A DNA stretch of 64,000 nt from Cordylochernes scorpioides (GCA_030710605.1 CP092877.1:75752419-75816418); one strand, 5' to 3'; counted from the first letter of the stretch, positions 52,563-63,960 are shown. Numbers and translations: made by a program. Notes: a model not told the origin generated them from the sequence alone.

Positions 52563-53849
52563 CAGTAGAACCTCCCTGTAAAGGACACCTAAATTGCAAA
52601 GCCAAAATGTCCTTTATTGAGAGGTGTCCTCTTACCGGAGAGTTGCTAAAGAGTAAAAATGGTAATTTTGCAAATGAAAACTGTCCTTTATAGAGAGGTG
52701 TCCTCTTACTAGAGAGTTGCTAAATATTAAAAATGGTAATTTTGAAAATGAAAACTGTCCTTTTTAGAGAGGTGTCCTCTTACTGGAGAGTTGCTAAATA
52801 TTAAAAATGGCAATTTTGCAAATGAAAACTGTACTTTTTAGAGAGGTGTCCTCTTACTGGAGAGTTGCTAAATATTAAAAATGGTAATTTTTAAAAATGA
52901 AAACTGTCCTTTATAGAGAGGTGTCCTCTTACTGAAGAGTTGCTAAATATTAAAAATGGTAATTTTGAAAATGAAAACTGTCTTTTTTAGAGAGGTGTCC
53001 TCTTACTGGAGAGTTGCTAAATATTAAAAATGGTAATTTTGAAAATGAAAACTGTCCTTTTTAGAGAGGTGTCCTCTTACTGGAGAGTTGCTAAATATTA
53101 AAAATGGTAATTTTGAAAATGAAAACTGTCCTTTTTAGAGAGGTGTCCTCTTACTGGAGAGTTGCTGAATATTAAAAATGGTAATTTTGAAAATGAAAAC
53201 TGTCCTTTTTAGAGAGGTGTCCTCTTACTGGAGAGTTGCTGAATATTAAAAATGGTAATTTTGAAAATAAAAACTGTCCTTTTTAGAGAGGTGTCCTCTT
53301 ACTGAAGAGTTGCTGAATATTAAAAATGGTAATTTTGAAAATGAAAACTGTCCTTTTTAGAGAGGTGTCCTCTTACTGGAGAGTTGCTGAATATTAAAAA
53401 TGGTAATTTTGAAAATGAAAACTGTCCTTTTTAGAGAGGTGTCCTCTTACTGGAGAGTTGCTGAATATTAAAAATGGTAATTTTGAAAATGAAAACTGTC
53501 CTTTTTAGAGAGGTGTCCTCTTACTGGAGAGTTGCTGAATATTAAAAATGGTAATTTTGAAAATGAAAACTGTCCTTTTTAGAGAGGTGTCCTCTTACTG
53601 GAGAGTTGCTGAATATTAAAAATGGTAATTTTGAAAATGAAAACTGTCCTTTTTAGAGAGGTGTCCTCTTACTGGAGAGTTGCTGAATATTAAAAATGGT
53701 AATTTTGAAAATGAAAACTGTCCTTTTTAGAGAGGTGTCCTCTTACTGGAGAGTTGCTGAATATTAAAAATGGTAATTTTGAAAATGAAAACTGTCCTTT
53801 TTAGAGAGGTGTCCTCTAGCGATAGTGTCCTTTCAAGGAGGTTCTACTG
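52563..53849. mobile_element. Pogo/Tigger-like MITE expanded by a 74-bp minisatellite
   Basis: Ends CAGTAGAACCTCCCTGTAAA and CTTTCAAGGAGGTTCTACTG are inverted repeats flanked by TA (52561-52562 and 53850-53851). The inside is about 16 tandem units of 74 bp. Each unit holds a mini-version of the end, TGTCCTTTTTAGAGAGGTGT, so the array was built from internal copies of terminal sequence. Confidence 0.9.
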
Positions 53850-53984
53850 TATATACGGATCGAAGGTTAAACTTGCATTGCACGTAGCAAAACACAGGGA
53901 AAACTCTTTGAATGATAAATTATTTATATGATATTAAAATGACTCAACAAATGTCATGTTTTTCTTTTATTTTTATATAGAGGG

Positions 53985-54400
53985 ATAAAAACATTCTATT
54001 TATATGTTATATTAAAATATTTTATTTGATATTATATTTCATAGATTCAAATACTCTGATAAATCGACCGACAGAGGGCACGCTTCCCTTATAAAAACTC
54101 ATTGTTGTTGTTTCTTGATGGCCATCATTTCATTTTCATTTATTTTGGTTAGCAGCTCCGTAAATAAAGATATTTTCTCTCTCTCTCTCTCTTATATAAT
54201 CTTATATGGACGTTAAAATAAATCAGTTTCAATCTCAATCTCTCTCTCTCTCTTTCTCGATGGCCGGCTCAAACCTTTTGTACATTATGTAAATAAGTTT
54301 TTCATTTTTTATTCTTACGCCTTAAGCCAGGCATATAACCTAATCTTTACTATTTTTATTATACTTTCAAGATTTTAACCACGACTGCATTAACATAGCA
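53985..54400 (+). repeat. Dispersed repeat family V with family W and (CT)n insertions
   Basis: Contains AAATCGACCGACAGAGGGCA, GATGGCCGGCTCAAACC and TTGTACATTATGTAAATAAG, interrupted by the 54130-54260 hairpin/(CT)n segment. Confidence 0.55.
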
Positions 54401-54716
54401 TAATTATCAAGATAATCAAAATAAGAAGAAAATATTTTTTTGTACAACATGTATATAAAAAATGATTTTATAAAATTATTTCGACTTTTACAGCTTTGTC
54501 TCGATGTCCAAAGTGTAAAAAAGCAAACAATGAAAAGAGTTGGAGTTATTGCACACACACACACACACACACACAGAAAATATTTCAAATACTTAATGAA
54601 GTACTCAGAAAATGGTTTCTTTTTATAATTTATTATCATTGGCAAGCTCTTTCAAGTTAAAGAATTCTTCCACAGGCGTTTCTTCAAAATATGTAAATAC
54701 ATTTCAAAATTCAAGA

Positions 54717-54885
54717 CTGACGAGGGCCATTAGCCCTAAACCATGGTCTCTAGGTGGACGCTTTTCAGTTTGCCAAAGCTGGCTTTGTCACCGACCCGAA
54801 GCCGCTAGTTGCGACGACAGTCAATAGATGGCGTCTGTTTTTAGACGTCTATTTTGACGGGAGAGGCGACCCATGTCTCTTTATT
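54717..54885 (+). mobile_element. Family B fragment with mutated hammerhead
   Basis: CUGACGA and GGGC-CAUUA-GCCC are kept (54717-54736), but GAAA reads UAAA and helix I's 5' strand is cut off. Downstream half of the foldback follows. Confidence 0.65.
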
Positions 54886-54889
54886 TCAA

Positions 54890-55600
54890 AATGTATATTT
54901 GTGAAAAGCCCATATGCGCGATTGGATTCGAGTCTATCAGACTTGCTTTGATAATTGTTTTTATAAATTTACTTCAAATATTTACTGATACCTCGATGCT
55001 AAACACCTGTTGATGTTTCTTATCCCTTTGTGTAAAGATTACCCGAATTGTCTATGAATTCAAATACCTTGCTGATACCATCACTATTGTGGTTGAACAT
55101 GTGCCAATAGTCTTTGTGCAGCAGTTTCCTATTGATTCTCGAATCCATATACTGTTGATCTAATAGTAGTTCTCAAAATCAAATAAATTTAGGTCTGGTT
55201 ATCCACTTTTAGAAGCTCTTTCCAACTTCAATGGCAATTTAGTTCGTTTCTACAGATCAGGATGGAGTTGGAGACATCCCCGTTTCTTCTTAGATACCTC
55301 TTAGCTTATCCGTTGTCCACCTCTTCTATTTTTAGGCACCGGATAGTAATTTTCCATTTCTAAAAAAGTGGTACAAGTGCTTTTACCATATTGAAAGGTA
55401 TTACCTAACTTCTCTAGTACTTTGTAAATTTGATTAAATTGACAAACCAACACAAAAAAACCCACACTTTCCATTAAAAATAACATGATATTTTATTGCA
55501 AATAGGTTTAATTCGTTTTTTAAAAAATATACATTTTATGCGAATATTCTTCTTTTGAGTTAGAAATTTGTAGAATTATAATTCAGTGTATTTTAAAGAT
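54890..55600. other. No feature recognised
   Basis: Ordinary AT-rich sequence; short frames have no family signature. Confidence 0.35.
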
Positions 55601-55604
55601 ATAC

Positions 55605-55935
55605 ATTCATGGAAAAAACTTAAGGAATTTGTACATTTTAGCATGTATATATCGGGATTCAGACAATAACTCTGAAAGATATCAGAGTGACCTTTATTGA
55701 AGACACACGAGATAAACAAGTGTATATACTCTTGGACAAAACTTAAGGAATTTGTACCTTTTAGAATTTATATATCGGGATTCAGACAATAACTCTGAAA
55801 GTTATTAGAGTGACCTTTATTGAAGACACACGAGAGGAGCAAGTGTGAACAGAATTGCCTCCTTCTTAAAAAAAAAAAAAACAACAGAAGACAGGCGACA
55901 TCAAAATATGAAAATTCCTTAAGTTCTGTTCATGA
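55605..55935 (+). repeat. Family T repeats, two or more units
   Basis: Units with TCAGACAATAACTCTGAAAG and GACCTTTATTGAAGACACAC, ending with an inverted terminal block TTAAGTTCTGTTCATGAGTGT at 55919-55939. Confidence 0.7.
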
Positions 55936-56162
55936 GTGTAGTTTTCAAAAAAAGAAAAGTCTAAATATCCTGTTAAAATAAACCTAAAAAATATATTTTG
56001 ACGAAAGAGATAGCATCTTCCTATATTTGAGATAGCACTCTCAGAAAAAATTCCATCCACTTTTCAACATCGAATTACTATTCTATCCAATTTAGCAGTT
56101 AAACAGACCTTTATAAAATTCTGTAAATTTTGAGAACTCTTATGAATATCATGAATTCGATG

Positions 56163-56300
56163 TCCCTCCAGGACTGACGAAGAATATTAGCTTGAAAGCA
56201 TGGTCTCTAGATAAGTGTTTCTGATTTTGAAAAACAGGTGTTATGGTGTTGTTATCGATTCGAGTATGTAGAGATGGTCAATAGATGGAGCATATTCATG
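56163..56300 (+). mobile_element. Family B fragment with decayed hammerhead
   Basis: CUGACGA (56174-56180), GAAAG, AUGGUCUC and the GATGGTCAATAGATGGAGC block remain. Helix II is poor. Confidence 0.6.
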
Positions 56301-56605
56301 GTAAACGTTTTGCGGATTTCGACAAATTAGAAAGAAGGAATCATATATCGCCGCAATTCTAAAAATCTTCAAAAGTCTCCACTAAATCCTTTGAACTGTT
56401 TATAATTGATTCTTTATATTTATTCAATTACGTAAATTTCTTTTAAGATATTTTTGTACCATATTATATTTGAAGTTAGGATCAGACATGACGTGGCCAC
56501 GCGGTGCTATTGAAACGAGGGCGATAGGGGCGTGGTAATTTTCTTTTATTTTATTTTATTTTGAATACGATATATAATTTCTCCTTTTTTATACATTATA
56601 ATTAG

Positions 56606-56630
56606 CTGAAGAAGGGCTTGCCCGAAAGCT
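56606..56630 (+). ncRNA. Hammerhead-like motif
   Basis: CUGAAGA-A-GGGCUUGCCC-GAAAGC: core boxes intact, helix II with a four-base loop, one extra A after the first box. No helix III/cut site identified. Same class as the PLE motif at 26774. Confidence 0.4.
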
Positions 56631-57429
56631 TTTAATCGCGTTAATAATTTAAAAAAAAAGAGTTGCGGCGATATATGATTCCTTCTTTCTAAGATGGAGC
56701 ATAGTTTATTCTGATGGAAATTATAGTTTTTCTTTTGTGAACCTTTCAAAATGTACTTTCAGCAAATATTAAATTCTATATTTATAATTTGGATATATCT
56801 CTATGAAAAATAGACACTTCGATATTTTTCATAGAAATATGAATGCTCTCTCTCTCTGGCCAGACAACCTCTATCTTTGGATATATCTATTAATAAGAAT
56901 GTGTATTTATAATTAGTATAACCTGTGTTCATGAAAGGTCAGTCATTTTGTCAAATAAGACAACTAGCTAAGAGGTAAAAGGAATTGAGATTTTTCTACT
57001 GTTTACTGGTTCACATCTTAATCAGAACGTTAACAAAGAAAATCTATTGATAGATAACATGAAATCTTAAAGATGAACAACCTTTTTTCCCCTTTCATTT
57101 CCGTCATTGAATATCTCAAGAACATTCTGGTAGCCACGCCCATTAAAAAACATAAATTCCTAATGGTCAGTGAAGCTTAATAAGTAAAGGATTTCCGTTT
57201 GTCTTCCGTAGGGCGTATCTAGAGAAAGTTTCTAAAAAGTTGGATGATCCAGAAATAACAATTGATTCCATTGATCTAAAAGAAGGGGAATGTCAACACG
57301 AAGAAAAAAAGAAGAAGAAGATGAGGAAGACTTTATCGATCGTTACGGAAAGGGAAAGTCTGAAAGGAAAATTGAAGTTGGTAAAACATCAGATGTTCAT
57401 CTGGGTCAACACTACGGATTTTCCCCACG

Positions 57430-57468
57430 TATAAATGGGTTGATAGTGGAATTGCTTCTTCAGTTAGG
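57430..57468 (+). promoter_or_regulatory. Core promoter of a second gene
   Basis: TATAAAT at 57430-57436 and TCAGTT at 57460-57465, whose A (57462) is 32 bases downstream of the TATA start: textbook arthropod TATA/initiator spacing. The predicted 5' leader is only seven bases. GGGTCA lies at 57401-57406, as it does upstream of the promoter at 30105. Confidence 0.65.
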
Positions 57469-57492
57469 ATGGAGGCTTCACTAGCGCTGCAG
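57469..57492 (+). CDS. Second gene, exon 1 (eight codons)
   Basis: ATG plus seven codons, MEASLALQ, ending CAG before a donor GTAAGC at 57493. Phase 0, like exon 1 of the histidine-rich gene. Later exons are not recognised in the remaining 6.5 kb and may lie beyond the window. The protein cannot be named. The hydrophobic ending suggests the start of a signal peptide, by analogy. Lysine/glutamate-rich open frames overlapping 57240-57484 are judged to be promoter-region shadows. Confidence 0.5.
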
Positions 57493-59595
57493 GTAAGCTT
57501 TGGAGATGTGCTTAGCTTGGTATAGCAACCTTTAGGTTGCTAATCCTTTTAGGATCCATTCCTTTAGGATAGAAGGATTAACTCTTTGGCTAGAATGAAG
57601 ATTCTACTTAAGCGAATTATTAAACCTACCTTCTATCTATGCAATGGGGGTTGTGTTGTTCCATCGAGACTTTACTAAGGCTATGCTGATTAGAACCGAT
57701 CTTTTTAGGATAGAAGGATTAACTCTTTAGCTAGAAGGAAGATTATACTTAAGCAAATTATTAAACCTATCTTCTATCTATGCAATGGGGATTGTGTTGT
57801 TCCATCGATACTTTACTAAAGCTCTGCTGATTTGGATCCATCCTATTAGAATAAAAGGATTAACTCTTTAGTTAGAATGAATATTCTACTTATGCTAATT
57901 ATTATTCCTACTTTCCATATGCAAATGTGGGGAATCCAGGGATTCTGTTGTTCCATTGAGACTTTACTAAGGCTATGATTATTAGAATCCATTTTTTTAG
58001 GATAATAGGATTAATTATTTGGCTAGAATGAAGATTCTACTTAGGCCAATTATTATTATACCTTATCTCTATGCAAATGTTGGGGAATCCAGGGATTATG
58101 TTGTTCCATCGAGACGTTACTAAGGCTATACTGATTAGAATCCATCCTTTTAGGATAGAAGGATTAATTCTTTAGCTAGAATGAAGATTCTCTTCTTATG
58201 CGAACTATTATATCTACCTTTCATGTAAATCTTGGAAATTCAGGGATTGTGTTGTTCCGTCGAGGCTTTACTAAGGCTATGATTATTAGAATCCATTCTT
58301 TTAGGATAAAAGGATTAACTATTTGGCTAGAATGAAGATTCCACTTAAGCGAATTATTAAACCTACCTTCAATGTGCAAATGTGGGGAATCCATAGAGAC
58401 TTTACTAAGGCTATACTGATTAGAATCCATCCTTTTAAGATGTAAGGATTAACTCTTTATTTAGAATGAGGATTCCACATAAGCCAATTATTACATCTAC
58501 CTTCCCTGCAATATTGGGGAATCCCGGAATGAAATTGTGTTGTTCCATTGAGACTTTACTAAGGCTATGCTGATTTGGATCCATCCTTTTAAGATGGAAG
58601 GATTAACTCTTTAGTTAGAATAAAGATTCTACTTAATCGAACCACTATTATACCTACCTTCTCTCTATGCAAATGATGGGGAATCCAAGGAATGTGTTGT
58701 TCCATTGTGACTTTACTAAGGCTATGCTGATTAGGATCCATCCTTTTAGGATGAAAGGATTATCTCTTTAGCTAGAATGAAGATTATACTTAAGCGAATT
58801 ATTACATCTACCTTTCCTGCAATATTGGGGAATCACTGAATGAGATTGTGTTGTTCTATTGAGACTTTACTAAGGTTATGCTGATTAGGATCCATCCTTT
58901 TAGGATGAGAGGATTAACTCTTTAGCTAGAATGAAGATTATACTTAAGCGAATTATTATTATACCTGCCTTTTCTCTATGCAAATGTTGGGGAATCCAAG
59001 GAATGTGTTGTTCCATTGTGACTTTACTAGGGCTATGCTGATTAGGATCCATCCTTTTAGGATGAAAGGATTAACTCTTTAGCTAGAATGAAGATTATAC
59101 TTAAGCGAATTATTATTATACCTGCCTTTTCTCTATGCAAATGTTGGGGAATCTAGGGATAGTTTTGTTCCATTGTGACTTTAGTAGGGATATGCTGATT
59201 AGGATTCATTTTTTAGGATGAAAGGATTAACTTGAAGAAGGAACAAAAGTTAACGGTGACGAGTTTCTTTTATTAAAGCTGTAAATTCGGCAAGTTTTCG
59301 GACTTTTTTCGGAATTAACTCTTCAGTTAGAATGAAGAATATACTAAAGCGAATTATTAAACCTACCTTCTCTCTATGCAAATGTGGGAAATCCAAGGAT
59401 TATGTTGTTCCATGGAGACTTTGCTAAGGCTATGCTGATCAGGATCCATCTTTTTAGGATGAAAGGATTAACTCTTTAGTTAGAATGAAAATTCTACATA
59501 AGCCAATTATTACATCTACCTTCCCTGCAATATTGGGGAATCCCAGAATGAGATTGTGTTGTTCCATCGATACTTTACTAGAGAGAGCTATGCTT
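57493..59595 (+). repeat. Intronic minisatellite, units of about 140-160 bp, about 13 copies
   Basis: Units contain CATCCTTTTAGGATGAAAGG, TTAACTCTTTAGCTAGAATG, a CTCTATGCAAATGTTGGGGA block and GTTGTTCCATTGAGACTTTA. ATGCAAAT is intact in about six units; others read ATGCAATG or CTGCAATATT. A short foreign insert sits at about 59232-59312. It directly follows the donor at 57493. Confidence 0.85.
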
Positions 59596-59599
59596 TCCA

Positions 59600-59965
59600 C
59601 TTAAAACTAAGTACTTACCTACTATATAACTAAACATATTTTGAATAATACTTCTCTAGTAAAAATGATTATCTTTTTAGTTCAGATATGGGTTTTGCTA
59701 CCTATGAAGGGAAATTATAGACATGTTCCTAATGATGACAAGCGTATTTTGAAGATTACTAGATTCCCATCTTGCTAGAATCCCCTCTGGTTTGAAGAAG
59801 GACCCTATCAAGGTGGTGGAGCTTTTCTCGCTAATGAATCATTGTACATATTAGTGTTGTTTAAATAATTTATTAATATTATTTTGAATGTAATATATTG
59901 ACTAGATGTCTATTTCTCTCAGTTGTCTAGAGAAGAGAGTTTTGAATATTTATCCTTAACATTTA
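59600..59965. other. No feature recognised
   Basis: Unassigned AT-rich sequence. Confidence 0.35.
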
Positions 59966-59967
59966 TA

Positions 59968-60262
59968 TATAAAACGACACTTGAAGTTACACCTCATGAG
60001 TTTCTTTTCGACGAAAAATCAAAATTTTATTTCAAAAGTGAAATATTGACTATTTCTAACCTTTTTGTATGAGGTATGAAAGGGTGAATTATGAAGTGAA
60101 TTCCGTTCATCATTACACTTCATAATTCACCCTTTAATACCTTATTAAAAAAGGTTAGAAATAGTCAATATTTCACCTTGAAATAAAATTTTGATTTTTC
60201 GTTGAAAAGAAACTCATACGGTGTAACTTCAAGTGTCGTTTTGCAATCACAGGCCGCAGTGC
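59968..60262. mobile_element. Foldback element, family F, tRNA core deleted
   Basis: Inverted arms CACTTGAAGTTACACCTCAT and CGGTGTAACTTCAAGTGTCG with TTTCTTTTCGACGAAAAATC. The centre is at about 60110. Confidence 0.7.
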
Positions 60263-60639
60263 ATTATATTGAATTTATATATAATTTTAGTGTTTTGGTT
60301 CTTGTTAGCATCTTTAAAGTCAAGTTTGACTTGTCAATGGCCATCACTCGCAGCATATATATTAACCGTCGAAATTGAATTGTAAAGGTTTATTGTAAAG
60401 GTTTTTTTTATTTAGCCGAGCTTTCAAGTATTTCTGTCCTTCAACAGGAGTAAAAATCAGCTGTCAAGAACATATGCAAATTAACCAATCTTAATAGCTC
60501 AACTTTTATTTTATAGAAGACCATAACTTGTCGAAAGAGATCGGCTAAATAAATAAATAGACCTTACAAAAAACCTTTCACCTCACGAATTTTTTCTTTT
60601 CATAATTTACTGCTCAAAGTGATTATTCAATCAAAAAAA

Positions 60640-60995
60640 TCTGTACTGACTTATTTGGCTAAACACGGCATCTAAATATTCAACACACACACAACCTCCC
60701 TATTCCCCAGACCTAACTCCAAATGATTTTTTTCTCTTTCCAAAACTCAAAATGGCTCTAAAAGGAAGGAGATTTTACACTAGAGAGTCCATCATATCGG
60801 ATTCGAAAAAGGTTTTGAAGAATATCCCGAAAGATGCCTTTTCTAAATGTTTTAAATCATGGGAGAAGAGATGGATATTATGTATAGATGCGGGAGGGGA
60901 CTATTTTGAAAAATACTAATAAATTATTTTTTAATCATTCTATTTTTTAAATTTATTTTTGACCAGTCTTATTATTTATTGGACACACCTTGTAT
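60640..60995 (+). pseudogene. Mariner transposase C-terminal fragment and 3' end
   Basis: Translation reads PPYSPDLTPNDFFLFPKLK (containing the third catalytic Asp of the mariner D,D34D triad), then MALKGRRFYTRESI and CFKSWEKRWILCIDAGGDYFEKY, the usual mariner C-terminus, ending in TAA. The N-terminal two thirds is missing. About 60 bp on, GGACACACCTTGTATGTG resembles a terminal region. Dead copy. Confidence 0.85.
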
Positions 60996-61244
60996 GTGTG
61001 TGTTGGGAAAACATTTATAAAGGTATTTATAAACAATATGAAAGGATAAGAGATTAAATAAATTAAACTATATAAAATTATATACGTACTTACAGCTCAC
61101 GTCTATCAGCGGTCTGACCTATCCAAGAACCTCTAGCCAACTATGCAATCTAACAAAGCTGTGATATATATGCAGATATGCAAATAAGCATAGACAATTA
61201 TAAAACAATATGCAAATCACAAGAGTATTGTATCGTTTTATTTA

Positions 61245-61785
61245 TTTATTTAACAGTTGCAAATACACGCCATATCTACAATTAGGATAATTGCGTGTAA
61301 ATCTGAAATTATATATACAAATCAAATCATTGTGAAATTCACATGATTGAACATTGGGAAGCACGCAAATTACACATTCGATGTCAAATTTTGCATATAG
61401 GAATTATGAATATTAGCTTGAAATATGTACAGTTAATACTTTCGCCTTAAAATATACAGCCTGCAGAATCTATTAAACTTAATGTATTGGTCTTTATTGT
61501 AAACAACTTGTTTTGTATTTGTAAGGCAAAGTTGGTTTTCTTCCCTTAGAACAGAAGTTAATGGACAGTGTATCAGAAGGTGTTCAAGGTTTTGTTTTTC
61601 CTTTCCACAAGTGCCCACAGGTGAACCAATTTTACCAATTCTAAACAAATATGTGTTGAAGTCACCATGTCCAGTAAAAAATTGAACGTTATAGAAGTTA
61701 GGTTAAACATAGGAATTCTTGAAGTAGTATTGAATCGTAGAAATAACCTGTAATGGCCACTTTCCACAGTATATGCCATGAACAA
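61245..61785 (-). pseudogene. LINE 3' fragment (same family as 48310-48834)
   Basis: Minus-strand frames near 61648-61433 and 61785-61573 encode LFRIGKIGSPVGTCGKEKQ and LEHLLIHCPLTSVLREENQL, with frameshifts. The 3' end has GATATGGCGTGTATTTGCAA and AAATAAATAAA. Confidence 0.7.
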
Positions 61786-62094
61786 ATCTTTAACAAATTT
61801 CTGTGCACAAATCTTTGAATCAACTCTGTGAATTTTTCCTGGTTAGTACCGTAGCATTTTGATAAAATCTTCTGTTTGGCTTTTTCCTTTCTCTATTTTT
61901 AACCTTGAAAGCATCCTTGTATTAATGGAGTTTTTCCTCAAATATTCCTCATTGTTCCTTGAAAGTCTTTTTTTCATATGGAAAATATTTAAATAAAAAT
62001 TATTCTTAAATTTTCATCAATTTGATATATTTTAATAGTTATGATCTGGTGAAAATATATAAAGGTCTTCATTGAAACATCTGAAATATATATA

Positions 62095-62272
62095 CAGTTA
62101 AGCCTGTCTATAGCGCCTCCTCTTGGGACTCACTAAAATAGGGTGCTATAGAGAGAGGGTGCTATAGACAAGTCACTTTCAATGTAAAATGTTTACATTT
62201 TAATGTTTAAAATCGAGGCGCTATAGAGAGGAAGGCGCTATTTAGAGGGGGCTCTATAGATAGGTTTAACTA
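62095..62272. mobile_element. Pogo-like MITE, about 178 bp
   Basis: Ends CAGTTAAGCCTGTCTATAGC and CTCTATAGATAGGTTTAACT, flanked by TA. Internal GCTATAGAGAG repeats. A left-end fragment of the same family lies at 10354-10430. Confidence 0.8.
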
Positions 62273-62612
62273 TATATACCCTCTGTATATTTACCTATTC
62301 CACAAAATATATAAACAATTCTAAAAACCTTTTATTACTTCATATATATTATTAAAATGAATAATTCAGATAATTTCGAAATATTCGTCTGATTACATTG
62401 CATATGTAAATATGGTAACTTAAGAATCGTTTGGTTCCGTTGGTTTAACCAAGCAGAAGATGATACAGTCAATGCTTGGCTGCCATTGGTGGGCTAGTTG
62501 TCTTTTGGCGGAAAAATGCCCTTTTTACTCTACTATTTCTTTAAATTACCCTAATGACCTTTTTTTATTCCTTTGGAAAATTTTCCATTCTACTAAAATA
62601 TTTGTTTAGGCC

Positions 62613-62917
62613 GGGGGTCAGTGGAAGGCTGGTTAAACCGTTTGGTTTTCGACCACTACGACCCGGGTTTGATTCCCACATTGGACACTTTTTTCTGTTA
62701 AAAAAATGCTCCAATGGCCCCAGATTATTGCAAAAGTCCAACCCCACCAGCGAGTGCAAGTAACCAAACGGGGCTCTGGCACATTTGTAAGTGCAAAGTC
62801 GAACTGCTTTTCACATGTGTAGACATGTGGTGCGCTTACAGTAAAAGCAGTCGCTAACTACCCACCATGATTATCATGACCTGTACCACGTGTACTAGGG
62901 ATAAGCAAAAAAAAAAA
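62613..62917 (+). mobile_element. tRNA-derived SINE, family A, copy 6, with target duplication
   Basis: The head begins GGGGGTCAGTGGAAGGCTGG; the tail is GGGATAAGC plus a run of A. TTGTTTAGGC flanks it at 62602-62611 and 62918-62927, proving retroposition and fixing the element at about 305 bp. Confidence 0.9.
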
Positions 62918-62929
62918 TTGTTTAGGCTA

Positions 62930-63285
62930 AATTTCTTTGTAAATCAAACTCAATAAGCTTCTTTATATTTAATTTCATACTTATACCTATAGACCTATAA
63001 ATAAATAGGTTGATCATGATGATAAATACAACAATCTAGAAAGTCTCTATGAGTCGAAATAATAAAAATTCTAGAAAATATATTAATTCTATCTCAAGAT
63101 AAATCCCTTTCTATTTATTTCATCGTGATAAATAAAGAGTTATCGAATATATGCAAAAATGGTACATTACTTTTAAAGGTATATGAAAAAACAATAGAAA
63201 AATAAAATGAATAAATATACATTTAAAATGATCAGGGATTGATATTACAAACAAAAAAGACCTATACTGAATGCTCACATGATAA
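62930..63285. other. No feature recognised
   Basis: Unassigned AT-rich sequence. Confidence 0.35.
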
Positions 63286-63289
63286 TTTT

Positions 63290-63585
63290 TAGATGGTAGA
63301 GAGCGCCACCTAGTGGAATAAAAATCAACTAAACGTTAATATAGACTTGCACCATAATATTTTGCCAACACATTACTTGAAGAAGACATTTTTCCCTGGA
63401 GGTCTAATGTTTGTAATTCAAATTTTGATTCAAAGAATTATGTTATCAAACTGATTATAGATTGTCCTGTTTTTCAAGACAACAGAATTGAAAATAATTT
63501 AATAATAACAGATCCAAGTATTTTATTTCCAGTAAAGAAATGTATATTAAATTCAATACCTTTTGTAGATATATTTTACACAAAG
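63290..63585 (+). repeat. Family C end block, PLE end block and LINE relic
   Basis: GAGCGCCACCTAGTGG at 63301 (family C), GAAGAAGACATTTTTCCCTG at 63381 (as at the PLE 3' end), then a LINE-tail-like translation KLIIDCPVFQDNR near 63450-63490. A mosaic of fragments. Confidence 0.45.
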
Positions 63586-63589
63586 CAAT

Positions 63590-63960
63590 AACGCGCCATC
63601 TATACATATAAAATGAAATAATTTAAAAGCACGAATGTTTCTTTTATGCATAATACAAACTTCTACTGTCCTTACTGAGATGTAATTCTACTGTCCTATA
63701 AGCTTATGTCCATAGTTTTCTTGAAAACCATTTCTGAAATTCCACCCTTCAGTGCTGCGTATATAAGCAGAATCGTCCAATACAGTATTAGAGCTCTGAG
63801 AAGCGGTCTGGTGGATTAAATTGACGAAACCGCTGGGAGGGTTCACCACTGATGAGCCAAGCCTTCACAATATATTTTTCCATCGCAGTAAGGCAAGTAG
63901 AAGCTTGTATTATGTATAAAAGAAACATTCATGCTTTTAAATCCTTTCATTTTATATAGA
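63590..63960 (+). mobile_element. Dispersed repeat, family X, with complete permuted hammerhead-like core
   Basis: Begins ACGCGCCATCTATACATATA, ends TTTTATATAGATATATTTTA; the ends are partly inverted copies (AAAAGCACGAATGTTTCTTT and its complement). The core is at 63803-63860. Confidence 0.65.
63803..63860 (+). ncRNA. Hammerhead-like RNA with permuted strand order (family X, best helix I)
   Basis: GCGGU-C (63803-63808) is followed by UGGUGGA (63809-63815), then UUGAC-GAAA-CCGC (63821-63833), then UUCACCA-CUGAUGA-GCCAA (63842-63860). Helix III has five pairs, helix I seven (UGGUGGA with UUCACCA, one G-U), helix II four of five. The cut site would be GUC at 63808. Confidence 0.6.

Noticed and set aside
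57200-57484. Two overlapping acidic/lysine-rich frames with a possible acceptor at 57210
   Set aside because: Neither frame reaches the donor at 57493 without a stop, and the TATA/initiator pair at 57430-57465 explains the region better.
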